64,000 bases of DNA from Dehalococcoidia bacterium (GTDB lineage: Bacteria; Chloroflexota; Dehalococcoidia; GIF9; UBA5629): contig JBAZEK010000004.1 of NCBI GenBank assembly GCA_041653995.1, positions 124,001-188,000 of the forward strand. Direction: 5' to 3'. This document shows positions 51,026 through 59,360 of the stretch, piece by piece (position 1 is the first letter of the stretch; each line of letters starts with the position of its first letter). Made by a program: the position numbers and the translations under genes. Below the pieces are notes generated by a model. It searched no databases. It saw only the letters and a list, made by a program, of their open reading frames with translations, and was not told the DNA's origin.

Positions 51026-52360
51026 CTAAGAAGAGGGCGGACAGCCCCAGTACTCGGAACGCGAGTTGTTGGTCTCGTCCGATTCGCTGATCGTCCCGCC
51101 CGTATCGGCTGTCACCTTCATAGTGTCATGGGACCCTAATACGCATATATGGTGATAAGCCGGGAAAGTGAACGTGGCCTGGCCTCCGGCTACTATGCCG
51201 CCGGAGATGGTGACGGTATCTTTGTATACCCCGTTTCTGTATAGCTTTACGTCAAATCCCCCCGAATTCAGGGCACCTTCGTTCTTGACCGTGAATTTGA
51301 CCTTGCCCGCATCGTAGGATATATTCGTTATCTTCAGGTCGGGCTTCATTACCATCAGCGGCGGCACCACAGGGCCCAATACCAGGCAGCTGAACGTTGT
51401 GGTCATGCTGTTGTTGGCCTCGTTGGATTCGCTGGCAAGGCCGGTTGAATCGGCGGTAACCACTATGCTGTCCGATACTCCGCTGCATGTATATGAATAG
51501 CTGCTGAAATATTGTGTGCTGGCAGCGCCGGCAGCCAGCGACGGGACGGAATCGGTGGATTTTACAGCGCCGTCGATCGTCAGTTTGGTAACGGTGGCGG
51601 GCGCTGAGGCTGTGCCCTGGTTCTTGATACGATAATAAATATGGTCACTCGATTTCCAGATATCTTCGATTATCAGGTCAGGTTTGGGCGTTGCCGCGGC
51701 GGCAACGGTCACTTTAGCCGTGGCCTGGCTGTAATAGGCCGTATTGGCGGCAGTCAGTGTATATGTCGTATCGGTAGCGGGCGAAACGACACGCGTGCCG
51801 GTCAGCCCCACACTGCCCACGCCATTATCTATTGTGACTGCGATGGCATTGGTCACACTCCAGCTCAGGGTTGAGCCGGCGCCGGCCGTGATTCCCGCCG
51901 GATCTGCGTTGAAAGCATTGATCACAGGCGGTGTTGTAGCGGTGCCTCCATCTTCGGGCGGAGGGGCACCGTCGCCCGTGGACTCGGTTGTAACATTAAC
52001 CGTCCCCTGTGTCTCCAGTGACCAGTTGCCCGCGTCATTCTGCACCGAGAAAAGAATTATATGATTGCCCGGTGAAAGGGTGCTGGTAGTAAAAGTCGGC
52101 CGCGAGCTCAGATCGCCGTCGATGCTGGAGCGCCAGCGGTAAGCCGTAATACTGCCGGATGGCGCGGTGCCATGTCCGGTAAAGCTGACCTCCTGCCCCC
52201 AGGCAAGGCTGCTGGGCGAGATGAGGTCTATGTAAGCCGATGGGTTGCTCCTGTCAGTGGTGGCGCCTCCGGACGTATCACCTCCGGGCTGGACGATTGT
52301 GATACAGGCTGAACTGAGAGCGATGATACACACCAGTGCAAGGCATACAAGTTTCGGCAT
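51026..52360 (-). CDS. Lipoprotein with Ig-like and two CARDB domains
   Basis: A 444-residue surface lipoprotein, lipobox-like LSSAC at about residue 19. A PKD-like domain (about 40-125) is followed by an Ig-like domain (about 144-217, PVINAFNADPAGI, TLSWSVTN, TTYTLTA) of the same family as those in the FHA proteins at 36114 and 37691. Two CARDB domains (about 226-330 and 338-440), each ending in an ESNEANNS/ESDETNNS repeat, complete it. Likely an adhesion or polysaccharide-binding protein. A TACAAT box for the minus strand lies at 52405-52400. Confidence 0.82.
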   Translation of the reverse strand: MPKLVCLALVCIIALSSACITIVQPGGDTSGGATTDRSNPSAYIDLISPSSLAWGQEVSFTGHGTAPSGSITAYRWRSSIDGDLSSRPTFTTSTLSPGNHIILFSVQNDAGNWSLETQGTVNVTTESTGDGAPPPEDGGTATTPPVINAFNADPAGITAGAGSTLSWSVTNAIAVTIDNGVGSVGLTGTRVVSPATDTTYTLTAANTAYYSQATAKVTVAAAATPKPDLIIEDIWKSSDHIYYRIKNQGTASAPATVTKLTIDGAVKSTDSVPSLAAGAASTQYFSSYSYTCSGVSDSIVVTADSTGLASESNEANNSMTTTFSCLVLGPVVPPLMVMKPDLKITNISYDAGKVKFTVKNEGALNSGGFDVKLYRNGVYKDTVTISGGIVAGGQATFTFPAYHHICVLGSHDTMKVTADTGGTISESDETNNSRSEYWGCPPSS

Positions 52361-52485
52361 CTTCCTGCCTCCTTCGAATTTAGTGTTCCCCGTCCCAATA
52401 TTGTATTAACAATATATTAATAATTTACCACAATATGCTGCAAGCTCATAATCACTAATTCAAATACAGCGGCGCTTTGTGCGCG

Positions 52486-53253
52486 CTACAGGCCGGCCAG
52501 TTTCTGCAGCCAGGACATGACAGCCTCGACAGCCCTCTCGTCCTGGCGCAGCCTGTGGCCCGCGCCGGGCAGAACGAGTTTTTCTTTGGGCCGTCCGGCT
52601 TTCTTATACAGGTGCTCAAGGTGTTCAACAGGCACAACGTCGTCATCTGCGCCGTGCACCAGCAGCAGCGGTTTTGGTGCTACCTTATCGATGTGGTCTA
52701 TGGGCGCAACCGCTTTAAACCCATCCAGCCATTTCTTGACCGAGGGAGGATAACCGGCGTCTCTGATTATCCCTATCTCCCTGAACCGGACTATTAAAGA
52801 TTCCGCCGTGTAGCCGCCGGCCATGAAGTCGAACTCGGCCGGACAGGCCAGCGTGGCCACCGCGCTCACGTGTTTCTCACGGGCGGCTACGTTGATGCAG
52901 GCGGCTGCGCCTCCCGAAGAGCCCACTAAATATATCTTCTTCCTGTCCACTTCCAGCAGCATATAGAGAAACTCAACTGCAGCCTCCAGGTCACAGGTCC
53001 ATCCCGGCATATCGATATTGCCCTGGCTGGGACCGCAGCCCCTGAAGTTAAAGACCAGCGCGATGAATCCCGCCCGGCAGAACCTGGCGGCCAGCTCGGG
53101 ATAACCGCCTTTCTCATCGGGGTTGTAGGAGACAGCAGGGATGCCGTGGCATATACACACGGCGGGATGGAGCTTGCTGCAATCGTCCGGCAGGAAAACA
53201 TGCCCGGCCAGCACGACATCGTCAGCGCACAGGACTACGGCTGAATCTCGCAT
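52486..53253 (-). CDS. Alpha/beta hydrolase (dienelactone-hydrolase/acylpeptidase-like)
   Basis: A 255-residue serine hydrolase. Nucleophile S113 in LVGSSGGAAA, acid in VHGADDDVVP and base in PGAGHRLRQD form the expected triad; the oxyanion region is CHGIPAV. ATG 53253 overlaps the M50 stop as TAATG, supporting coupling; the longer frame is not used. No signal peptide, so it works in the cytoplasm. Substrate unknown; a small ester or a peptide is likely. Confidence 0.87.
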   Translation of the reverse strand: MRDSAVVLCADDVVLAGHVFLPDDCSKLHPAVCICHGIPAVSYNPDEKGGYPELAARFCRAGFIALVFNFRGCGPSQGNIDMPGWTCDLEAAVEFLYMLLEVDRKKIYLVGSSGGAAACINVAAREKHVSAVATLACPAEFDFMAGGYTAESLIVRFREIGIIRDAGYPPSVKKWLDGFKAVAPIDHIDKVAPKPLLLVHGADDDVVPVEHLEHLYKKAGRPKEKLVLPGAGHRLRQDERAVEAVMSWLQKLAGL

Positions 53254-53879
53254 TATTTGATCACCCCCAGCATTAACATCAGGAGCAGGCCCCATGAAAT
53301 CACCACCAGCACGAACCAGGCAGCCTTGTTCCAGCGTAAAATCTTCACACCGTCCAGCGGTGGGAAGGGCACGAGGTTGAAAGCCGCCAGCCACAGATTG
53401 ATTTGGAAACCGAAGGCGCCGACCAGGCCCCAGATGCCGGAATTTCCCGTCCCTGCGGCCAGCAGGAAGAAAAGCCCGGCCAGTATGATATTGGCGGTGG
53501 GGCCGGCGGCGGATATCATCCCCTCCTCCCAGGGGTCCGGCTGCTTATATGTCGAAGTATAGACGGCCCCCGGCGCGAAAAAGAGAAAGCGCCCGAAGCT
53601 GATGATGGCGGAGGCGACCGCAATGATCAGCCCCAGCTTCCACATGCGGAACTCGGCACGGTATCCGAAGCGCTGGGCCACTCCCTTGTGGGCCAGCTCG
53701 TGAAAGAGGAAGCCGGTCCCGATGCCGACCAGGGCTACGCCCAGGAAGACGGCAAACTGCGCCATCGACTGCGAATACGGCGTCCCTTGCTGAGGGATCA
53801 GGTATTGCAGGGAGAAGCACAACCCCAGCGCCAGCCAGCAGATGGCCAGGTCGCGCAGCTCGATTTTACTGAAGCTCAC
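53253..53879 (-). CDS. M50 site-2-protease family membrane protein
   Basis: A 208-residue multi-helix zinc metalloprotease. The active site is FHELAHKG (H60, E61, H64), and the second zinc-site motif NLVPFPPLDG contains the Asp ligand. No PDZ or CBS domain is attached; this is the short archaeal/bacterial type. The GTG start overlaps the tlyA stop by four bases. It may cut within membrane regulators. Confidence 0.9.
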   Translation of the reverse strand: MSFSKIELRDLAICWLALGLCFSLQYLIPQQGTPYSQSMAQFAVFLGVALVGIGTGFLFHELAHKGVAQRFGYRAEFRMWKLGLIIAVASAIISFGRFLFFAPGAVYTSTYKQPDPWEEGMISAAGPTANIILAGLFFLLAAGTGNSGIWGLVGAFGFQINLWLAAFNLVPFPPLDGVKILRWNKAAWFVLVVISWGLLLMLMLGVIK

Positions 53880-54607
53880 GGTTTGAACGGCCTCATATGC
53901 ATTAGAAACTCTACATTTCCGTCGGCGCCGGATACAGGTGACGCCGTCAGATTAAGCAACGACCAGCTATTCAGGTTCATCCAGGTTATGAATTTGCCGA
54001 TGCAGCGCGCGTGAACCTCCGGGTCTTTGATCACACCGCCCTTGCCCACGTCCTTTCTATCGGCCTCGAACTGCGGCTTGAAGAGGACGACCAGCTCGCC
54101 GCCCTCTATAAGATGCGGCAGTATGTTGGGTATGACCGCCGTCAGCGATATGAACGATACGTCCACGGTGGCCAGGCCGGCTTTGCCCGGCAGATCGAAG
54201 GGATAGTGGGCGTTGACCTTCTCGATGACCACAACACGATCATCCTGCCGCAGCCTGTAATCTATCTGGCCATGGCCGACATCCAGGGCGTATACCCTCT
54301 TCGCCCCATGCTGTAGCAGGCAATCGGTGAAGCCTCCGGTCGATGCCCCCACGTCCAGGCAGCGCAGGCCCGATACGTCGATGCCGAATACCTTCAGCGC
54401 ATGGTCGAGCTTGAGGCCGCCCCGGCTCACATAGGGCAGCTTCTGCTTGAGGCTGATTTCGGCGTCTTCAGGGACAAGGCAGCCTGCCTTGGACAGCAGA
54501 CCGCCGTTAACGGTAACCTCGCCGGCCATAATCATAGCCTGGGCCTTGCTCCTGTTCTCCGCCAGGCCGCGTGCAACCAGAAGGCTGTCGAGGCGCAGTT
54601 TAGTCAT
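53876..54607 (-). CDS. tlyA: TlyA-family rRNA 2'-O-methyltransferase
   Basis: A 243-residue protein with N-terminal S4 RNA-binding domain (LRLDSLLVARGLAENRSKAQ) and a FtsJ-type methyltransferase (CLDVGASTGGFTDCLLQHGA for SAM; K-D-K-E elements at SRGGLKL, DVSFIS and FKPQFE). Known members methylate 16S/23S rRNA riboses and affect capreomycin sensitivity. A perfect 40-bp palindrome ends immediately before its ATG. Confidence 0.95.
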   Translation of the reverse strand: MTKLRLDSLLVARGLAENRSKAQAMIMAGEVTVNGGLLSKAGCLVPEDAEISLKQKLPYVSRGGLKLDHALKVFGIDVSGLRCLDVGASTGGFTDCLLQHGAKRVYALDVGHGQIDYRLRQDDRVVVIEKVNAHYPFDLPGKAGLATVDVSFISLTAVIPNILPHLIEGGELVVLFKPQFEADRKDVGKGGVIKDPEVHARCIGKFITWMNLNSWSLLNLTASPVSGADGNVEFLMHMRPFKP

Positions 54608-54647
54608 TATAGTATCAGCGGCAGTAATTACTGCCGCTGATACTATA
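54608..54647. repeat. Perfect 40-bp palindrome before tlyA
   Basis: Arms of 20 bases (TATAGTATCAGCGGCAGTAA and its exact complement) meet at 54627/54628 with no loop bases unpaired in the duplex. It separates the SDR stop (54664) from the tlyA start codon by filling the gap. No T-run follows on either strand, and no ribosome-binding site is left for tlyA. It may be a terminator for the SDR operon, a protein site, or a translation-blocking hairpin. Confidence 0.75.
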
Positions 54648-54663
54648 GCAAAAATCGTCCGTA

Positions 54664-55620
54664 TTATTTCGCCGGAGGCGGCGGCGGGGGCAACATACCC
54701 CTGGTCAGGCTCTTGGGCATCAGGTCGGACAGCTCTTTGACCGTCCAGACTCCATCCTTAAAAATGCTCGTCACGACCGTAGGCTCTGAGTAGATCCCGA
54801 TTTCGCCGCCACTCACAAAGAAGGTCTTACCGTTGATCCCGCCTGCGGCGTCCGTGGCCAGATAAACGACCAGCGGTGCAATATGGTCGGGCGCCAGCTT
54901 CTTCAACTCGGCGTTCAGCTGATCTTCACTCATGTTTTTCATCAGGCTTCCAAAGTCCAGGCCCTGACCCGCGCTGGGGCTGTCGGCTTTTTTATCCCAG
55001 GCCGACTTCATGGCAGGGGTCAAAAGGCGGGTAACGGCCAGGGGCCGAATGCAGTTGGTGGTCACACCGTATTTGGCCATATCGAGGGCCACGGTGCGCG
55101 TGAAGCCGACAATGCCTTCCTTGGCCGCGCTGTAGTTGGCCTGTCCCAGATTGCCCAGGCCGGCCTGCGATGATGTGTTGATGATGCGCCCGCTACGCTG
55201 CTGCCGGAAGAAGGCGCAGGCATGCCGCGTGCAGAAAAAGTGCCCGTACATATGCACCTTCTGTATGATGTCCCACTCATCCTCGGTCATATTGAAGACC
55301 ATACGGTCGCGCAGTATGCCCGCGTTGTTGACCAGAATGTCTATTTTGCCGAAGGCGTCCACGGCGGCCTTGATGATGTTCTCGCCGCCCTTCCACGTGG
55401 CCACCGAATCGTAGTTGGCCACGGCCTGACCGCCCATCTTCTTGATCTCGGCTACGACCTCGTCGGCGGGTGTGGATGCTGACCCTGCACCATCCGAGCC
55501 ACCTCCCAGATCGTTGATCACTACTTTGGCCCCTTCAGCTGCGAAGAGCAGAGCCTCGGCCCTCCCCAGGCCGCGCCCCGAGCCGGTGATTACGGCTACC
55601 TTACCGTCCAGTAAACCCAT
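54664..55620 (-). CDS. Short-chain dehydrogenase (3-hydroxyacyl-CoA type), copy 1
   Basis: A 318-residue SDR resembling the (3R)-hydroxyacyl-CoA dehydrogenase domain of peroxisomal multifunctional enzymes. Cofactor motif TGSGRGLG (12-19), NNAG (98-101), catalytic S150/S151, Y163 and K167 in NYSAAKEG. Near-identical to the SDR at 59361 except in a central segment (about 197-245). It is last of the thiolase-ligase-SDR operon, 13 nt after the ligase. The C-terminus ends in a Pro-rich tail (MLPPPPPPAK). Confidence 0.92.
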   Translation of the reverse strand: MGLLDGKVAVITGSGRGLGRAEALLFAAEGAKVVINDLGGGSDGAGSASTPADEVVAEIKKMGGQAVANYDSVATWKGGENIIKAAVDAFGKIDILVNNAGILRDRMVFNMTEDEWDIIQKVHMYGHFFCTRHACAFFRQQRSGRIINTSSQAGLGNLGQANYSAAKEGIVGFTRTVALDMAKYGVTTNCIRPLAVTRLLTPAMKSAWDKKADSPSAGQGLDFGSLMKNMSEDQLNAELKKLAPDHIAPLVVYLATDAAGGINGKTFFVSGGEIGIYSEPTVVTSIFKDGVWTVKELSDLMPKSLTRGMLPPPPPPAK

Positions 55621-55633
55621 AATACCGCTCCAT

Positions 55634-57193
55634 TCAATTCACTCCCCGCGTCTTCCCTTCCCAAAAGGGAGCGCGCAGGGTCTTTTTATCGATTTTACCC
55701 ACGGCAGTCACAGGGATCTGCGACTGAAAGACGATTTTTTTAGGAAGCTCATATTTATTGAGCTTACCCCTGCAGAAGTCCAATATCTCTTTTTCTTCTA
55801 TATCGCCGTCGGCCACGACCACAGCAGTTACCGCTTCGCCCCATTTTTCATCCGGGACACCTATGACGGCCACCTGCTTTACACTGGGATGTTTGGATAT
55901 CACGTTCTCAACGGAGGCGGAGTATACATTGAAAGCGCCGGTGATGATCATGTCCTTTTTCCGGTCGACCAGATATAAGTAACCCTCTTCGTCCAGTTTG
56001 CCCATGTCTCCTGTATGCAGCCATCCGTCGACCACCGTAGCAGCGGTCATCTCCGGATGGTTCAAGTAACCTTTCATTACAAAGGGAGCTTTAACCAGTA
56101 TCTCTCCGGCCTTGCCCGCCGACAGGTCCTTCCCGCTGTCATCGACGATGCGGACTGCAACCATCTGGCACGGCCGCCCGCAGCTTGAGAGAAGACGGGT
56201 ATGCTTCATGGCCCTTATATGGTCTTCCATGGTCAACGTGGTAACAGCCTGAGGACACTCGGTCTGTCCGTAGATTTGCACCAGTATCGGGCCGAAGCGC
56301 TCCATAGCCTCCGCGAGCCGTCCTTCGGACATGGGCGCAGCGCCGTAAAGCAGCATCCTCAGCGAGCTCAAGTCATAGTCACCACTTTTTAAAACGTCCA
56401 GCAGTATATAGATTATAGTAGGCACGAGGAACATAACGGTGACCTTTTCATCACGGATGAGATTGAGCAGGCGGAACAGGTCGGCTTTCTTCTCGATTAT
56501 AAAGCGCACCCCGTTGATACATCCCAGGTACATGATAGCGCCCGCTGCATGCGCCAGCGGCGTCATCAACATGATGGTGTCGGAAGGCAGTAGATTGTAG
56601 GCCAGAGACTGCGCGACCAGGAGGTAGTAGAAGCTCGCCTGTGAATGTATAACGCCCTTGGGGGTGCCTGTAGTGCCGCCCGTGTACACGACCAGGGCAT
56701 CGTCATCAGGTTTTGCCGTGAAGGGCGGGTCCTGTGTTTTTTGCCCCGAGAGAAATTTGTCCCAGGCGATGATGCCACCACTGGTTACTCCGCCCACGGT
56801 CACGATGGTCTTCAAATCAGGCAGACGATCTTTCATCTTCATGATCCTTTCCTGGACGGACAAATCTACCAGGGCCATCTTCACCTTTGCGTCCTGCAGG
56901 ATAAACAGCAGGTCCTCATCTCCCACCAGCATATTGATGCCGACGGCGGTGGCGCCCGCCTTGAAGATACCGTAGGTGGAATAGACGATTTCCATGCTGT
57001 TGGGAATGGCCACGGCCACCCGGTCTCCCGGGCCGTATCCCAGGGCCTGAATGCCGTTAGCCACGCGGTTGGAGTTTATGTGAACGTCATAGTAGGTATA
57101 TTCAGCGTCCTCCATTTTGGCGAAGACCTTGTTGCTGAACTTCTTCAATGTGCTCGCCATTAAGAATTGAGTGGTAACCGTTTCGTGCGTCAT
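55634..57193 (-). CDS. AMP-forming acyl-CoA ligase
   Basis: A 519-residue ANL ligase. Motifs: VVYTGGTTGTPKGVIHSQ (about 188-205), IYGQTECPQ, HTGDMGKLDEEGYLYLVDR, ITGAFNVYSASVEN and TAVGKIDKKTLR. It sits between the thiolase (21-nt gap) and the SDR (13-nt gap) in a three-gene operon probably under the TetR regulator at 58625. Expected role: activation of the acid whose CoA ester is then oxidised and cleaved by its partners. Confidence 0.93.
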   Translation of the reverse strand: MTHETVTTQFLMASTLKKFSNKVFAKMEDAEYTYYDVHINSNRVANGIQALGYGPGDRVAVAIPNSMEIVYSTYGIFKAGATAVGINMLVGDEDLLFILQDAKVKMALVDLSVQERIMKMKDRLPDLKTIVTVGGVTSGGIIAWDKFLSGQKTQDPPFTAKPDDDALVVYTGGTTGTPKGVIHSQASFYYLLVAQSLAYNLLPSDTIMLMTPLAHAAGAIMYLGCINGVRFIIEKKADLFRLLNLIRDEKVTVMFLVPTIIYILLDVLKSGDYDLSSLRMLLYGAAPMSEGRLAEAMERFGPILVQIYGQTECPQAVTTLTMEDHIRAMKHTRLLSSCGRPCQMVAVRIVDDSGKDLSAGKAGEILVKAPFVMKGYLNHPEMTAATVVDGWLHTGDMGKLDEEGYLYLVDRKKDMIITGAFNVYSASVENVISKHPSVKQVAVIGVPDEKWGEAVTAVVVADGDIEEKEILDFCRGKLNKYELPKKIVFQSQIPVTAVGKIDKKTLRAPFWEGKTRGVN

Positions 57194-57213
57194 AACGACA
57201 ACCTCCAGATTTA

Positions 57214-58458
57214 TTATTTATTTACCTTCTGCAATATGTGCACACACATGGCAGCTTCTTCCACACCTATGTTGCCCCCACCGTTTTCCGTAAGACCGAT
57301 GCGGGCGTTCTCCACCTGTCGCGCTCCTGCTTCACCCCTCAACTGGGTGACGACTTCATAGATCTGCGCCAGGCCCGAGGCGCCGATGGGATGTCCCCGG
57401 CATTCCAGTCCCCCGCTGGTATTGACGGGTTTCTTTCCGCCCAGCGCGGTCGCTCCGGTCTCGGCATACGGCCCGCCTTCTCCCAGCGGGCAGAAGCCCA
57501 TTACCTCCGTCTGGTGCAGCTCGCTCCAGGCGGTTGCATCATGCAGTTCCGCTAAATCCACGTCTTTTGGCCCCAAGCCCGCCTGCGCGTATGCCTTCAG
57601 CGCCAGGCGCTGCCCGATATCTTCCCCGTCAAGCTCCCTGTCGCTGCCCTGTCCGGGTACGGAAGCCAGTATTTTCACCACCCTCACACCATTTAGCTTC
57701 TTCAGATACCTGCCCGAGCAGACGATGGCAGCGGCGGCGCCATCGCCCACGGGCGCACACATTGCTCTCGTCAGAGGATAGGCTACCCGTCTATCGGCAA
57801 GGACCTCGTCAACGGTCATGGTATTCCGATACTGCGCGAGAGGATTGAGTGAGCCGTGCCTGTGGTTCTTGGCGCACACCAGCGCCATCTGGCGCTGCGT
57901 GGACCCATATTTATTCATATGCCAGCGCGCATTCATTGCATAGGCGTCCATAAAAATGCTGCGGCCTTCGCCCGGTGCGGACTCATCGGCTGGCATGGGG
58001 ATGGTGAAGGTCTTGCCCACCTCCAGAATCATCTTGATATGCTTTTCGAAGTTCTCAACGTCCATGCAGGATGCATAGGCAGCCAGCGAAAGTGTTTTAT
58101 CGGGATTGGTTATCTTCTCCGAGCCGATGGCGAGAGCGATATCGAAACAGCCGGCCATGATGCCCGTGCAGGCCAGGTTCAAAGCTGTGGATGCTCCGGC
58201 ACAGGCATTCTCGACATTGGTAACCGGGATGCGGTCGATCCCCATACCCCGCATCACCACCTGGCCGCGAATGGAATGTTGATTACCAAACATACCCCAG
58301 AATGTATTAGAAAAATAGGCTGCCTCGAGCGATTTTTTATCTATGCCTGCATCCTCTAAGGCTATCGATGCCGCTTCCTCCGCCATGCCTCTCACCGTAC
58401 GATCCGGCAGCTTGCCGAATTTTGTCATACCAACGCCTATTATATAAACACCTTCCAT
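57214..58458 (-). CDS. Thiolase (SCP2-type acyl-CoA C-acyltransferase)
   Basis: A 414-residue thiolase with both catalytic elements: nucleophile C86 in ENACAGAS and H356 in CRGHPIGASG. It would cleave a 3-ketoacyl-CoA with CoA. No DUF35 gene lies beside it. GAGG/AAGGG precede the ATG. First gene of the operon with the ligase and SDR, facing the TetR gene across the palindrome at 58483-58502. It contrasts with the His-less homologue at 24436. Confidence 0.93.
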   Translation of the reverse strand: MEGVYIIGVGMTKFGKLPDRTVRGMAEEAASIALEDAGIDKKSLEAAYFSNTFWGMFGNQHSIRGQVVMRGMGIDRIPVTNVENACAGASTALNLACTGIMAGCFDIALAIGSEKITNPDKTLSLAAYASCMDVENFEKHIKMILEVGKTFTIPMPADESAPGEGRSIFMDAYAMNARWHMNKYGSTQRQMALVCAKNHRHGSLNPLAQYRNTMTVDEVLADRRVAYPLTRAMCAPVGDGAAAAIVCSGRYLKKLNGVRVVKILASVPGQGSDRELDGEDIGQRLALKAYAQAGLGPKDVDLAELHDATAWSELHQTEVMGFCPLGEGGPYAETGATALGGKKPVNTSGGLECRGHPIGASGLAQIYEVVTQLRGEAGARQVENARIGLTENGGGNIGVEEAAMCVHILQKVNK

Positions 58459-58479
58459 GTACCCTTTCCTCTAATCTGT

Positions 58480-58502
58480 ATTATACATACTGTAGTATGT
58501 AT
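58480..58502. promoter_or_regulatory. Operator and -10 box between thiolase operon and TetR gene
   Basis: ATACATAC (58483-58490) and GTATGTAT (58495-58502) form an inverted repeat around TGTA. A minus-strand TATAAT (58485-58480) for the thiolase operon overlaps its left end, so a bound repressor would cover the promoter. The -35 is weak. A TetR dimer is the likely ligand. Confidence 0.65.
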
Positions 58503-58624
58503 TCATTAGCTCATTTTACTTGAGATTTAGATCTCTGTCAACAGCATACCAGGGATATGAGGGCTGCCGGTTTAAGCATCGGCAGCGTAAATATGATAAG
58601 ATTAGTAACTCGGGGGAATTCAGT

Positions 58625-59236
58625 ATGCCAAAATTAAGGACAAGCATCCGCGCCGTGCGGTCTCAGATGACCAGACAGCGCATATTCAATACTGCAGTAT
58701 CTCTATTTCTTGAAAAGGGATACGACAGCGTCACAATCGATGAAATCTGCCGGAGCGTAGGATTGACCAAGGGCGCCTTCTACTCTCATTTCAAATCCAA
58801 AGACCAGATCGTTCTGGAAAGAATGCTGGCTGTGGACGAACATTACCGCACAGATATACTGCCGCTGGTTGAAAACCTGGAATCGAGCATCGATAAGGTA
58901 TTGGCCTTCGTCAGGCTGGTTATCGCTCACATGGCGGAGCTGGGCAAAGCAACGGTCAGAATCGCCTATCTAACACAGATCGGATATGATGAGAAACTCT
59001 CCGCCATCATGACAGAGAAAAGGACGCTTTACAAGATAATCCAGGCGTTGGTGGCCGAAGCCCAGGAAAAGGGAGAGTTGAGAAGCGACCTGGCCAGCGC
59101 GCAGATCACGCAGGTGATAATACACAATATCAGGGGTATCGTTTACAACTGGTGCCTTTCGCCGAGTAAGTTCGACCTGCGGGAAGCAGGTGAAGACCTG
59201 ATTCAAGTATTATCTACCGGTTTACACAAACCGTAG
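58625..59236 (+). CDS. TetR/AcrR family transcriptional regulator
   Basis: A 203-residue regulator with the TetR helix-turn-helix TRQRIFNTAVSLFLEKGY and SVGLTKGAFYSHFKSKDQ (about 37-54). ATG 58625 with GGGGGA upstream is the family start; the long open extension to 58520 covers the intergenic operator and is rejected. The C-terminal ligand domain is undefined. It is divergent from the thiolase-ligase-SDR operon and likely its repressor, perhaps responding to an acyl-CoA as FadR-type TetR proteins do. Confidence 0.93.
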   Translation: MPKLRTSIRAVRSQMTRQRIFNTAVSLFLEKGYDSVTIDEICRSVGLTKGAFYSHFKSKDQIVLERMLAVDEHYRTDILPLVENLESSIDKVLAFVRLVIAHMAELGKATVRIAYLTQIGYDEKLSAIMTEKRTLYKIIQALVAEAQEKGELRSDLASAQITQVIIHNIRGIVYNWCLSPSKFDLREAGEDLIQVLSTGLHKP

Positions 59237-59264
59237 CTTCGGATGTTTACGATAACAAAACATA

Positions 59265-59330
59265 GCGTGGCGCACCCTGAGGTGCGCCCGCTTGCGTCGC
59301 AGCGGGCGGGTTTAAAAACCCGCCCCTACA
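59265..59330. repeat. Dispersed GC-rich hairpin repeat, composite copy
   Basis: A first hairpin, GGCGCACC/GGTGCGCC around CTGA (59269-59288), is followed at 59304-59325 by the 22-bp palindrome identical to 3218-3239, including the trailing CCTAC. It lies between convergent genes (TetR and the second SDR). The next bases read ACTCGCAATGACG, a string often found with such intergenic repeats. Confidence 0.78.
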
Positions 59331-59360
59331 GATACTACTCGCAATGACGTATAAGCTTAT

